The notes beneath the pieces are model-generated. The model was given only the letters and a program-made list of their open reading frames with translations, was not told the origin of the DNA and ran no database searches. From NCBI GenBank assembly GCA_035771175.1, contig CM069602.1, forward strand, positions 13,663,116 to 13,727,115: DNA of 64,000 nucleotides, given 5' to 3'. Positions 44,290 to 56,700 of the stretch are shown here, piece after piece (positions within the stretch are counted from its first letter, which is position 1; each line of letters opens with the position of its first letter). A program made the position numbers and the translations under genes. The stretch comes from Paratinospora sagittata (taxonomy: Eukaryota; Streptophyta; Magnoliopsida; Ranunculales; Menispermaceae).

Positions 44290-44840
44290 CAACTCCATAT
44301 AACTCGACTAAATCTTTTTCCAACTATACATATGAGGTCGGCTATATGAATCCGCTTCCGCTACTTCACTCTATTAAAAGTTAAGTTGTGCAATTTTTCT
44401 ATTATTATTCCGAACCAATAAATTTCAAAGGTTAAAACATTTTTAACTATCTCTACCCATCATGCCATTTTAAATCTTCCTCTTCCTCTATTATTACCAT
44501 GTAATGTTAATAAGTGATAACTTTTCATAATTGACGCATCCAAAGGCTTACATTGTATGCGTCTAAATCACCTTACTCAATTTTCTCTTATTTTATCTCC
44601 TTATTAGGTCTAATCCTACTATTTCCTAAACATGCTCATTTTTTATTTTATCTTTTAACGTTTTACAACATATTCATCTTAATATTTGTATTTTTGTTAC
44701 GCTTAGTTTATTAACATGTTATTTTTTAACAGCACAATATTTTGTTCCGTATAGCATGGCTAGCCTAATTGCAATTCTATATTTATTTTTTTCTTTTAGC
44801 TTTTATGGAATGCACTGATTATATAAAACATAATTCTCAA
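44290..44840 (-). mobile_element. RTE-type LINE C-terminal remnant
   Basis: The complement shows the order typical of plant RTE LINEs: an RT thumb/C-terminal region (plus words ATAGCATGGCTAGCCTAATTG and CATATTCATCTTAATATTTG), then TTGTATGCGTCTAAATCACC, then the end phrase ATATGAGGTCGGCTATATGA. Heavily mutated, with no open frame. Confidence 0.72.
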
Positions 44841-45847
44841 AATTAAAATTTTGTTTAAACTTTTAGCAAGTTTTTATGTTTACATGCTATTGACTAGGGC
44901 CGACCATTGGACAAGGGCCACTAGCCGACTGCCCGGGCTTCCAAATACATATATATATTTATTTATTAAAAAAAATTTAATATCATTTTTACTCATTTTT
45001 TAACATTTTTTAATTAAATTGTTTTTTTACTTACTGTTCATGCCTAAAATCTTATATCAATCCAAAATACTAAAATGTCGAGACAAATGCGATTTCAAGT
45101 AAGACATCTAGCAATGACAATACCATGATCGGCGACGACGATCCCGTAAATCTTATTGCAATCCAAAACTTAAAATTGTTGAGAGAACTGTGATTTCAAA
45201 TAAAAAATCTAACAATGGCGATCCCGTGACGGGCGACTCTCTCTTCTTCTTCTTCTTTTTTTAATTTTCTTCTTCTGGTTCTTGTTCCACCATGTCTGTC
45301 AACTACTTGTTTTTTATTTTATTTTTATTCTTTTAACTGCTTTTACACATACTATAAGTTAACATAGTTTTTTTTGCTCTGTTCGCCAACTATTATCTCT
45401 ATCCGGTAATCCCTGTTTATTTTTATTTTTTAAAAAACTACGTACTTTTACAATTCAATCGTATTTTTTTGTTTGTTAATTTTATAAAATTTTATATTTG
45501 AATCACGTACAATAATTTTTATCAACAAGCACAAGGTTAAATTTGTTAGAATAGTAGGCTAATATTTTCTTAAACTTGTTACTATTTGATATTTGTATAG
45601 GATTTGAAATATTTTTTTATTTGTATTGATTTTGTGACTTTTGATATGTTCTAGATATTTATAAAAAATATTTATTTATTAGTATATAAAAAAGCTTAAT
45701 TTTATGTACCTTGCCCCGGCCCCAAATAATCAGGATCGACCCAACACAAGTGACATCCTTAATTATAAATGGCTAAAGCTGAAACAATTAGCCTCTAAGA
45801 TAAAAACCAAAAAGTAAAAATTTGATTATCTAAATTGCCTTGTCAGG
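44841..45847. other. Intergenic, unassigned
   Basis: AT-rich; two similar phrases with CCCGTAAATCTTATTGCAATC-like wording near 45060 and 45140 hint at a small local duplication. No gene. Confidence 0.5.
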
Positions 45848-46536
45848 GCTTTTGTAACCCCCTCAGAAAAAAAAAAAAAAAAAAAAAGATTTCAAACATA
45901 ATCATGAAATCACGCCAGAAATCTCGCCGACATCTCGCATAGAATCTCGCCGAGATCTTGCCGGAAATCTCGCTGACATCTTGGCTGAAATCACGTCTCG
46001 CTCTCTCTAAACCCAATCGCACAAGCCTCGCTTTTTCGAAACAAACGCACAAGCCTCCTCTTCCTCTCGAAACCCTCTCTCTTCTTTCTTCCTTTCTCCG
46101 CCAGCGCACACCGTGACTCATCGCCACTGCAACTCATCACCGCCTCTGCTCTCTCGCTCTCGCCAGGTTTCTCTCTCAACCCTCTGCTCAAAACATGAAA
46201 CCCCATCTTGCCACTGATCTCGCCGCCGCCCTCTCTTCTCTTCCCTGCCACTGATCTCGCCGCTGCCGCTCTCTTTCTTCTCTTCTCTTCTCTTCTCATC
46301 TCGCCGCTGCAACCCCCGCCATTCACCTACCCTCGTCGCCGCTCTCTCTTTCTTCTCTTCTCTGCCATTCCGCCATTCTACTGCCCTCGCCACATTCCGA
46401 TCTCTCGCTCTCGCCCTGTATATATATATATATATATATATATCTCTCTCTAAAACCAGTCGCACCCTCTCTCTTCTCTGTCTTTCTTTTCTCACCTTTC
46501 CATCTGTTCTCTCTGTTTGCTCTGCAACTCGCACCA

Positions 46537-46762
46537 CACGCCTCCCTTCTTCTTCATTTCACTATTCAATTTTAATTTTTTGAAACATCCCACGTGTCTC
46601 CTTCTTCTTTATTTCACTATTCAATTTTAATTTTTTAAAACATCTCACATGCCTCCCTTCTTCTTTATTTCACGATTCAATTTTAAATTTTTAAAAAAAC
46701 ATTCCACATGCCTCCCTTCTTCTTTATTTTACTATTCCAATTTAATTTTTTTTAAAACCTCC
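46537..46762. repeat. Minisatellite, 54-59-bp unit, 4 copies
   Basis: Units start at 46537, 46591, 46646 and 46705, each with CACRYGYCTCCYTTCTTCTT-like heads and CAATTTTAATTTTTT-like ends. Located in the solo LTR. Confidence 0.88.
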
Positions 46763-46829
46763 AACAACACACACATATTATATATTATATATGTATATCA
46801 CACTTTTTCAAAAGCCCACACATCACCAC

Positions 46830-47040
46830 ACCTTATATATATACCACATATTATATTATATCATATTAACACCTATTATATATTATATTATATATCACAC
46901 CTTTCAAAACCACCACATCTTATATTGTATTATATCATGTTATCACCTATTATATATTATATTATATATATCACACCTTTTCAAAACCACCACACCTTAT
47001 ATTGTATTATATAATGTTATACCATACACATCATTATATC
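46830..47040. repeat. Tandem repeat, about 77-bp unit, 2-3 copies
   Basis: CTTATATTGTATTATAT recurs at 46919 and 46996 with CACCTATTATATATTATATT and TTCAAAACCACCACA between; a diverged first copy starts near 46835. Part of the solo LTR. Confidence 0.8.
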
Positions 47041-47106
47041 ATATCACAAGGCACTATAATATGTTATTATATATATATATATATATACTTAGTTTAAACA
47101 TCCCAC

Positions 47107-47109
<3 letters not shown>

Positions 47110-47192
<83 letters not shown>
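47110..47192. repeat. (AT)n microsatellite
   Basis: About 80 bp of pure AT dinucleotides; shorter runs lie at about 46417-46443 and 47067-47088. Confidence 0.93.
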
Positions 47193-47194
<2 letters not shown>

Positions 47195-48557
47195 ACACTC
47201 ATAATCGTTCTTATGAGTAATTATATTAACAAACGTGATATACGTGTACAGGTTGAGTACTACGCGTGACGATGAATTTAAGTAATTTGGAATTTAGCGA
47301 TTCAGGTGGGAATGATTCTAGACCTTCATAATATTTTATTTTGATATATAGATAGGAATGTTAAATTAATTAGGTCTATAGTATTATTAGATTGCTTATG
47401 CATGCCTACTGTACATGATTTTATATATACAATGTTGTGATTGTTTAACCATGATAATATGTGTGTCAATACGATTTTTATTCTGATCAAATGATAATTG
47501 GATGCATGAAATTCATGTGGTAGTTGAATTCATTTAGAAATTATAATGCTTGATAATGAGATGTATGACTTGGAATATTGACATAGTAAAGTTCATGCGT
47601 GAATACTATTATAATTGACTTTGTGACATGATACCATGCGTATTGGAGTTTGAATATGTTTTATGAATGCACTTAATATTGTACTTATACCGTACGTATG
47701 GCGTGATATCACTAAAGAACACGATTAAGATAAGAATCACACATATGGGGTAGTTATTCTAAGGAATATCGCCAATGTTTATTATGGGGCAGTTATTCAT
47801 GATGAATATCGCCAACGAGTTCTAATTTTTGGGTTGTGCCACCCTGAGTTTGATTTCCTAAAGGTACGTGATTTAGAACGTGATGAAATTCTCGACTCAA
47901 ACAATCTAATGTTGCAACGATTAATGGGTGAAACTTGTTTGTAATGTTCTTGTGTATGTATCATAATAAAATATTGTGAATTGTTTAGATGACCCACTGA
48001 GCTTTCAAGCTCACCCCTATTTTTTATGTGCAGGTGCCTAGGAGAATAAAATCGCGAGTTCGTGACATAGTTCAGAGTAGAAGGGGTGGGTTAATTAATT
48101 AGTATTATGGTGATAGGACTGAATATTTTTATTTGATTTTTAAAGGTTTATTATTTGAACGAATTGTATTGATAATCGAAATTCAATGAATATTATTACG
48201 GTTAGTAAAGACCCTGTGATTTATTTCACGTGTGAATGCCTTGGAATAAAATTCATTAATTCTATTTGATGAATGTATTTAAATGTTGTGTCCATAATGA
48301 ATGGACAAGGGCAAGTACCCTCTAATGAAGATAAAGATCGTATGAAGAATTAAAGGTATTCGTTTATCTTAACCAGTAAATTGGTTTGAAGAATATAAAT
48401 TCATAGTTTTGCAAATTTTATTATCTATAAAATGGTTATGGGTTAAGATGGACGGAAACGAGTAATGTCTCGATTTTCAGTGATATTTTTATATAAAATT
48501 AAAATATTCATTATTTTACAAAAAATTAAGTTTTGAAAATCGGGGTGTTACAGCTTT

Positions 48558-49339
48558 ACTTAAATTAAATTCAGATGCAAGGTCTTTATCCAGACTTATT
48601 TTAGTTATTTAATAATTTTGTTTGAACCCACATTATATCGAGCTAGATAAAACTGGACAACAATTTGGACACCCATTTAGGCATAAACATGATTGCAACC
48701 TCACTCCTAAGTTCTCGTAGCATTCTCCAAATTGTTTTTTTTTTTTTTTGGACATAGCACTCAAGCTCATAAATGATAAATATATTGAAAAATTGTGTAC
48801 CACATTATGGAACAACAATTTTTGAAACCATTAGATTTTATATAGAAAGGAAATTAAACAAAGTTGTATATAATATCAAAGAATATATATTTCTAAAGTG
48901 TATTTCCTTAATTTTATATATGCAATATATACCTCCAGTGATTTGAATGATTGCGTTAGAAAGTATGTTGCTAAAGAAAAAATAATAACAGAACTTTTTA
49001 TGTTATGGCAGCATTGTACTATCTATGCTTTCCTTTTTACATTTCTTTTGTGTTATTAAGAAAAAAACCAATAGGGTTACATTTTCACTGCACATGCTAA
49101 TTACCCAAATCAAAATGATATACTAGCTGTAAAGTCCTTCCTGTACAAACAAGTTCTAACAAATGGCCGTCACAACATACAAAAATTTCACCTCCAAGAA
49201 TTATTTTCTCAAATTATCATGTTTCTCAAATGAGTATATTTCCCATCATTTATCCAATTCTCAGTATGATCTCCTGTACCAGAATTTCAGGAAAAAAAAA
49301 GACGAATGGCAAGGGAGTACCCAACCCATACCAAATGCC
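48558..49339. other. Intergenic / GT61 3' flank
   Basis: AT-rich. Poly-T at about 48728-48749. The part adjoining 49340 probably includes the 3' UTR of the minus-strand glycosyltransferase gene. Confidence 0.5.
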
Positions 49340-51317
49340 CTAACCCTCCCTGTCCATAAAACTCTTTGCCTTCTCATAAGCCAAGCTCAGGTACTTTCCA
49401 ACCTTCTCCAAATCCAACTTAACATCTTGATTCTTCAGATATATGTTCTTGGTGTTGGAGAACGCTTCCTTCGTAACAGCTCTTGGGTCCCTTAACACCA
49501 AACTATCTTCCCCATACTTCTCTGCCAATGTGCTCTCCTTCACATTAACCTTGTACTCCATATACTCCAATCCCATGTCCCTCGCCGACTTCCCAAAACA
49601 AGTCTCCGCAAGCCAATCTATTCCAATGGGCACCACCTGCACAAACACCGAACCAGGCCGCAGGAACAGCGAATGCGTAAGCGCCGCTCCATGCACTCCG
49701 AGCATCACATGGCTTCTGTTTATCATCCCATACGCATCGATCAAAGACGTATACCGAGTAGGCTGAAAGACGATCACCTCAAACCCCAACTTCTCCGCCG
49801 CTTCCACCACATCAGCCTGATTCAATATCACCCGACCCACATCACCGGTGCGCGCAACAAGTACAAGACGAGGCCGAGATATCGATATCCGAGAGAAGTT
49901 CTGTTCTGTATGTTCATACGCCGCACCAAGAAGCGCTCGGAAACTGAGAAAATTCTCCGACCGAGGCAGCAACTCGGGGTTTATCGTCATGTAACCATGA
50001 GATATCAGCCCAATTGTCACCGATGGGAAGCAATGGGTTCGCGATTCAGCGTCGAGGTCCACGATAGGGTAACGGGTGAATTGTTGAAGCAACTCGGCGT
50101 ACTTGGCGAGCCACCAATTGGGGCAGTCGACGACAACGAGAACAGGGTCCCAGTCAGTGAAGACGGAGCGGGAGGTGAGGAAGAGAGGGATGAAGCCGTC
50201 GTTGAAGTCGTGGAAGAGGTTTCCGGTGTAGCCGCCAGCACTGAAGATGAGGGCGGAGGCGTGGTGGTGGACGTCGCAAGAGGTGTAAGACGGGGCTGAG
50301 GCTAGGGTTAGCTCTTTGATACGGGACATGGTGGTGTTTTCCCATTTGCGAGGGTAAGGGCGGATTTTTAGGTCTGTTAAGGGAGGGATTAGGACGGAGG
50401 GGTCCACTAAGAAGGCTGTAGAGGTAGTTGGGTCCAGAACTGTTGGGCCGTTAAGGAAGCAGATGTCGTAGCGGTCGTTGGAACGGTTGCAGCTGATTGG
50501 TTCAGTACTGTAGTGTGATGGCCGCAGCTGAGTCGTTTGCTGTGGGACGCGCCAACGAGATGTTGTTAGGTTCGTGCGTTTTCCTACACAACGCGCGGAC
50601 GAATTCGTTACTGAGAAAATTGATGATTTTGTTTTTAAGAAAATCATATTTTCCATTATTTAGTTGTTAAAAGAGGTGCAAAAAAAGATTTTTTCAACCC
50701 TTATTTTTTTCACTAGAATTTATTTTTTATTTTTTTATATCTGAATTAGAAAAAGTTATAGTTATTCAAGTGAAAAAGTAATCAGAAAAGTTTCTTGTTT
50801 CTAATCAAAGAATCATTAGAAAATTTTCTAAAGAAGAATTTTCTTAAGAAACACCATTTTATCAAGAAAAAGTTTCGTAACTATCAAAAAGATCATCTAA
50901 TTTATGCAAGATTAAGTAATTAATTACAATGTTCTTTTAAAAAAAAAAAAGCTATCAGTCAAGAAGAAACGCGAAGTATTGGTTAATAGGAGAAATGTCG
51001 TTGTAATATCAAAAAAAGAAAAAAAAAAAAAAAGAAAAAGAAAAACAGAAGTGAATTAAAGAGTATATATCATGATGTGGAAAACTAAGACGATGAGGAT
51101 GTAGAAATTAAAAGATACTTGAAGATATGAATTAGATTAAGAGGAATAATGGAGAAAATATTAAGAAATTGTGAGCAGCGAGTTACGAACCTTTAATCTT
51201 TGCGGAACGAGATGAAGGAGATCGGAAGATCGAGGAGAGAGCGATCTCGTGAACCAGGAACAACACGAGAAGTGCGAAAAACACAGTTGAAACCGTTTTC
51301 GAAGCTCTCCTCCTCAT
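49340..51317 (-). CDS. GT61 family glycosyltransferase (DUF563), 2 coding exons
   Basis: Coding exons on the minus strand are 51317-51191 and 50610-49340; the intron 51190-50611 is GT-AG. Together they give 465 residues. Exon 1 encodes MRRRASKTVSTVFFALLVLF, a positively charged start plus a hydrophobic signal anchor (about residues 9-22), as expected for a type II Golgi enzyme. The first G of the split Val codon is the last base of exon 1, so the phases fit. The long ORF also extends upstream through intron sequence to 50656, but that start would lack the anchor. Family motifs are CDVHHHASALIFSAGG, GYTGNLFHDFNDG (about 169-181), LVARTG, GVHGAALTHSLFLRPGS (about 347-363) and GIDWLAETCFG. Plant GT61 enzymes add xylose, arabinose or GlcNAc to xylans or N-glycans; this sequence looks like the XAT/XYXT clade rather than the beta-1,2-xylosyltransferase, but donor and acceptor cannot be told from sequence. 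Confidence 0.93.
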
Positions 51318-51909
51318 TTTGCGAAAATGCTTCAGATCTTCAGGAGAAATGTGTTGGAAAAGAAAACCTATATTTTTATTCTCGAGTACAGAGAATAATA
51401 CGCCTCTTCGATCCTCTGCAATATCAATAGCAGCAAAGTAGTCAACAGTTCGATCAGTTTGATCAGATGATCTAAAAACCTACAGTTTAACATATCCCGA
51501 TATGATTATTGTCTGGAAACATACAAAAACGAAAACTGATCAAAACGATAAATAATAATAATAAAGATAACTCGCGATTTACATGGATTCCTAGGGTTTG
51601 ATAGCTACACATATCTCAGGAACAGATGAAAAAAAATAAAGAAAGAAAGAAAAAAGACGGATCAAAATCTATGAACCTTAGGTAGATCAGAATCTCTTTT
51701 AGGTTTTTCAGATTCGACTATTAATCTTGAGAAGTGAAGGAGAGAAAGAGAGAGTTGAAACGACGACGACGACGAAGTTGAAAGGGTTTTGTGGAAAGAG
51801 AAGCGCGGAGGAAATGGAGGCAAAATTGATTGAAGATAGTCAAATGAAGGCTACGCCTTCGGGCATGCAAAAATAACAACAAATTTGCGCGATCCCATTT
51901 TTCTCTCAT
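51318..51909 (-). promoter_or_regulatory. GT61 5' leader, probable leader intron, promoter
   Basis: Reading leftwards, a CT/CGT-rich transcribed-looking region (about 51830-51680) ends at a possible donor TAAG|GTTCAT (51677/51676). A good acceptor TTGATATTGCAG (ends 51416) opens the exon that carries the ATG. This would make a 261-bp 5' UTR intron. The (CGA)n run at about 51760-51772 and the GAGAGA tract are typical of plant leaders. The transcription start is inferred. Confidence 0.5.
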
Positions 51910-52871
51910 GAGTCATCCAATTAACGTGTCGTTCATGTGCTCAGTCCGGGGTCGTCTATCAGTTCCATAAAAGTTTTAAGAGACTAATAATTATATATTG
52001 CTTTTTAATATTTGAAGAAATGTTTTTTTTTTTTTTAGAATTTCTTTTTTGTTTAATTAAGGAGTTCATTTGATTGGATTACCAAACATCCAACTGACTT
52101 GTTTGGTTGGATTTGGTTGGATTGGGATTTCACACCAAATTGTACCTATCTAAATCCTGTGCATCGTTAATTGGCCCTCATGGCACATCCCTTAAGATTT
52201 TATTTAAAATGATATTTGTTAACTCTACTTCAAACCTCTAAAAATAATATATATATATATATACAAAAATAAGCATAATTGGATTACTTATTTTTGTCAA
52301 AGTATTACTTTTATGACAAATAAGGGTTTATTTTTTTTATTGTAGATTCAATTCTAGATGTTCAGTTTCACATCAACTACATATGTTTTTGAACTAAGAG
52401 TGATATAAGTTTGGTCTTCTTATACTAACAAAAGGTCTTTACCTAATTAGAAAAATAAAACTACTTGAGACTCATGTTGCGTGCAGGCTCACATGCCAAT
52501 TTCTTATAACTTGGAACAAGCCAAAATAAGTTAACACAATATTGTTCATCAATAAAATTATGTATAGTAAAATTATCAATAAAAAAAATAAAAATAAATA
52601 AAAAATGTGGATCTGATAGTTAAATAAAAAAAAATAGAATAAGGGTCACCAAACACATCCTTAAATCAATTATGGGTATGTTTCGTTTTTAGCTAAAATT
52701 TAATTTAATTTAATTGACCCAATGATGGGTTTTAAATAATATTATAGAATGAAAAAGAAATGTGGAATAAAGATATAAAGACCTCCTAGAAAACTATTTA
52801 TGAAAATCCACAATGTGGCCCGCCCATATTATTTTTAACCCAAAATTCCTTAATTTTGAAGCTTCACTAGA
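51910..52871. other. Intergenic, unassigned
   Basis: AT-rich; short TA run at about 52250-52262. It contains the presumed GT61 upstream region but no motif I can name. Confidence 0.5.
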
Positions 52872-53477
52872 TAGGGGTGTCAGTAAATTGATTCAAACCA
52901 TGAAACCGAATCGAACTGGTGTATTCGGATCAGATCGGATCAGTTTTTTACCCTAATCGGATCGGTTTCGGTTTTGACTTTTTAAAATCCGACCGGTTCG
53001 ATTCGGTCTACGGATTAAGGTCTAAAAAACTGACCCTAAACCAAACCGAACCGGATCGGTTTAGAATTGATTTTGAGAAGGATATTGACAATTAAACTTT
53101 GATAATTTTTATTTTACTTTATTTAATTTTGTGAGATAAGATGTAAATTAATCATTTTTTTATCTTTATGGTAAAGAATGATAGTATTGTTGCATTTATG
53201 TTAGAACATAAATACTTTGATGTAAATTTTAAACTTTTAAATTATTATTTGATGTTGTCATTATACTATGTAAAAAAATTATTTGATAAAAAATATATTT
53301 TATAGCTTAAAATACTGAAACCGATCAATTTAAATCGAACCAAATCGAATTTGTTCGGATCGGATTAGTGGTTAGGGTTGGATCAGTCTCAGTTTAGATT
53401 TTTTCAATCCGATGTACATCGATTCGGATTACGATTTAGGGTATAAACCGATTTAAACCGATCCGATGACACCCCTA
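52872..53477. mobile_element. hAT-type MITE, 606 bp
   Basis: Both ends start TAGGGGTGTCA when read inwards. A degenerate 8-bp TSD (TCACTAGA at 52864-52871, TCGTTAGA at 53478-53485; six of eight match) flanks it. Sub-terminal arms are rich in CGGATCGG/CCGATCCG words in inverted order, making a long potential hairpin. No ORF. The end differs from the 43.4-kb MITE mainly after the first ten bases. Confidence 0.82.
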
Positions 53478-54004
53478 TCGTTAGAAACATCAACAAAAAT
53501 TCTATTGTACCAGTAGAGTGCTAAATCCGCTCTGCTCCAATTATTCCCCTGCGTACTGCCAAGGGTTTTGGAGTTAGATATAGGAAATGCATCCATGCAT
53601 CATCTAGGAAGGACACCCCAAACTCTTAGAGAAACAAATGTAACAATTTTAATAGAGGGAAAGAGCAACGAAACACATCACAACACAAGAGTTAGTTTGA
53701 CAATCAAAACCCACCCAAAAACTTGAACTCATGGTTCCAAGTAAGTGGATGTTGTACATTTGCCCAGTTTGGGAATGAGGAGAAAGCCGCGTTACCACAA
53801 ATAGTTTCGGCAAATGTGATTTTTGGGCATTTGGCACGTATGCATTTGCGTTTTAAACGCAAGTTTTGATCATTTTTATGTTTGAAAAAAGCGCTTTTGA
53901 ATAGAAATGCGGATGCGTTTTCAAACAAGGCCATTGAGCACTTTTGGTTTAAAAGTACTAGATTAACACATATACATACTAGCTAGTAAAATCTCACTAC
54001 AGCT

Positions 54005-54125
54005 AACACTCTGTAGCTCGAATGGCACGAGACATCTTTGTGTTAGAAAGAGATAGAGAGTCGTGGGACATAGGCCCTGGTCACCTCTCTTACAGGAGCT
54101 GCACATTAATGTCCTGTTGTCTTGT
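54005..54125 (+). mobile_element. Possible tRNA-derived SINE fragment
   Basis: TGTAGCTCGAATGGCACGAG resembles a tRNA box A region as found in plant SINEs. A clear box B is missing; GAGTCGTGGGACATAGGCCC may be its remnant. Confidence 0.35.
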
Positions 54126-55698
54126 TAAATTCCTTTCACCCATGGTCTTATTTATTTTTTTTTTTTATTATATTTTTGCTGTAATAAAACTTTAAAGCCT
54201 AAACCCTAAAAATGCATGATTCTCGACTAAATGTCTAATGAAAAAAAAAAAAAAAAAGAGGTATGATCTCAATTAGATAAGATTGCTGGCCTAGGCTACT
54301 TTTGGAGAGGGCTGGCTGGGCTCGGTTCGGATAGTCCACTGATTTAGGCTCAGGTATGTGGTACGGCCCAAAGTAGCTTCTCCCGTTTGCATGTAGATGG
54401 CAAAAGGCTCGGAAACAGTGGTAATTAGATGCCATGAAATTTATTGGAGCAATTGAGGCTGCTCCTTTAGTTAGGTCTTTAGTTGTTGGAATTGCATGAC
54501 TACCTAACTCCTACTTTTAATTCAAATTGATGATAACAAGTACATGTACTCATTTTTATTTTTTTTTGTTTTGTTCCAGTTGAGAAAGAAGATTCATGTA
54601 GCTGATATACCATATATATACTTGGACAATGATTTCATTAAGTTTATTTGAATGCATTCACCAATTCTCAAATAAAATGCCTTCAATGCCATTAAACTAA
54701 AATAATAATCCAAATGTCATTTGCCTTCATAATCAAGTAATTAATAATATAATCTTAATCTTAGCAAAATTCTCAAATATATATGCAACTTCATTCATTA
54801 ATATCTAATTTTCTACTTTCCTCTAGCTAAATTTTATTGAGGTAATATAGTAATTTTATTTTATTTTTATTTTTTATAATTCCTTACCCTCCTCAATAAT
54901 TTAATCTTCGACCTTTACTATTGATAAAAATGATCAAAGTAATATAATATTGGCTCTGTTACGGAGAACTTTTTTAGAATCGCTTCTCTAAAAAATATTT
55001 TTAAAAAAATTGATCTCTCCAACTTCTTCTAAAAATATAAAATTATTTTTTTTCTTCCTCAATTTAGTTAAAAATGGGTGTTGCCAAATATCTTTAAAAA
55101 TATTTTTATTCCAAAAAGCTCTCCGAAACGGGTTGATTGTAAACTGCAACATCTCATTACTTTTAATTTTATATTAGATTACATCATGTGTTAATTGATG
55201 CAATATTCTATAACTAAAAGTATATGCCCCAATCACTTTAATATTGTTGTTGAAAAAATTTGGTGTAGCATGACTCAACTTGGTTTATTCTTGTTCCCAA
55301 ACACGTTTTCCCAGAATATATATATATATAGCACAGTAATGATGCAGAACATTAATGATGGATGCTGGGTCATGAGTGTCATGACATGCTTAATTTGTGA
55401 ATCTCATGCCATTTAAAGGTGAGAATAGGATCTCTTCTTCTTCTCCTCTATTCTCTAAAAGCAGCAGACCACTCTTAGTTGCTGTGTTTGGAACTTAGTT
55501 ACGTAAGCCCTCGCCCTCTCCAAAAGATCATCCGATCAATCAAATAATAGAATCATCTTTTTATATCCCAAAATATGTAATAATATTCGTTTCGCCAACT
55601 TTTACACCCATGTGATTACATATTATCATCAGAACTTACAACTTGCTTTGATAGCAACAACATTAGGGTTTAGAATCTGCAAGATCTTTGTTCTTTTA

Positions 55699-55877
55699 GG
55701 ATGTGTTTGATAACTAAAAGAATTTTTAAAAAAAAATAAAAAATAAAAAATATTATTAAATATAAAACATGAATATAATTAATAATATATAAAAATAAGA
55801 AAATTTGGATGAGAAAATAAAGAGTTAAGAAAAGTTAATTTCTTTCGAAAATAAGTTAGAAATTAATCAAACACACA
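55699..55877. mobile_element. Possible small MITE
   Basis: TGTGTTTGATAACT on the left and, reversed, TGTGTGTTTGATTAATTTCT on the right could be degenerate TIRs around a 180-bp A/T-rich core. No TSD identified. Confidence 0.35.
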
Positions 55878-56509
55878 AATTAATACTTTATTTTTTTGAG
55901 AAAATAATAATATTATCACCTATTATAAAACGCCCCAAATTAAGTTCTTGGATAAATAAGCCAACTATTCTCTTAATCGATTTTAATGTGACAAAGATAT
56001 TTAAAGTATACATTGATGTTGGAGTTTAATAATTAGTAGAAAAAAATTAGTAATTTTCGAATCAAGTAATATAAATGGCTATGAGCAACTAGGTAATAAC
56101 AATTTAAGATATTGATTGTTTTGATTTAATCATTTGATGTTACTTCATTTAAGGATTAGAGTAAATCAATTAAACAAGTATTTATTGTGACCAATTAAGA
56201 TTCAGGTAAGAAGTAGTTCTATGTTAATGAATTGCACATGCATGGCACAAGCTTTAAGGTTACTGGCTGCTGCACTTTCTGACTCATGTGAAATCTCCCC
56301 ATTTGTATAAATATTATCCAATATTTCATTAATAAACTCAAATTAAATAGCAGATATTTCTCATAATTTCTTCTTAAGATTAACCATAACTTCTTCTTCT
56401 TTTTTTAAGGAAAAGTAGTGATATTCCATCAAAATGAAGAAAGAGGTATAACATTTCTTTGACAAAGTCGGGACATCTTCTTCTTGTTTTAGTACTGGTT
56501 TTTCTGCAT

Positions 56510-56700
56510 CTGGCATGTGTATTCCTTTCTTTTGGGACGGGACAAGTAGAAAAATAAACAAGAAAGAGCTCGAAGACTAAACAATCTTCTACTATTAAAC
56601 CATGTTTAGCCCAGACATGGGCAGTAACGTTACAAGATCTTGACATGTGCCTAAAACCCTTTATGTCATATTCGCCCTTTAGCCAAGATTATCGGTTAAA
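56510..56700 (-). pseudogene. LINE RNase H C-terminal remnant
   Basis: Minus-strand residues HMSRSCNVTAHVWAKHGL correspond to the conserved R-x-x-N-x-x-A-H-x-x-A-K end of the RNase H domain of plant L1-type LINEs. Neighbouring sequence does not extend the domain. Confidence 0.55.

Larger units (their letters stand above)
45853..48552. mobile_element. Solo LTR, 2.7 kb, gypsy-like, 5-bp TSD
   Basis: Begins TGTAACCCCC and ends GGGGTGTTACA, with the perfect TSD GCTTT on both sides (45848-45852, 48553-48557). There is no PBS, coding region or second LTR, so it is a solo LTR left by recombination. It contains a CT-rich GC block (45.9-46.5 kb), two minisatellite arrays, long TA runs and a non-repetitive half (47.2-48.5 kb). 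The gypsy label comes from the terminal sequence and size. Its orientation is not certain; short ORFs inside are low-complexity. Confidence 0.88.

Noticed and set aside
46118..47204. Arg/Glu-rich, Ser/Pro-rich and Ile/Tyr-rich ORFs
   Set aside because: Low-complexity CT, CTTCTT and TA tracts inside the solo LTR.
50611..50656. ATG at 50656 as start of the glycosyltransferase
   Set aside because: It lies upstream of a clear splice acceptor and yields a protein without a signal anchor; the spliced model from 51317 fits the family better.
53649..53934. Small Lys-rich minus-strand genes
   Set aside because: No start context, domain or neighbouring exon; the sequence around it (GCATTTGCG..., AAACGCAAG) looks more like a decayed TIR element.
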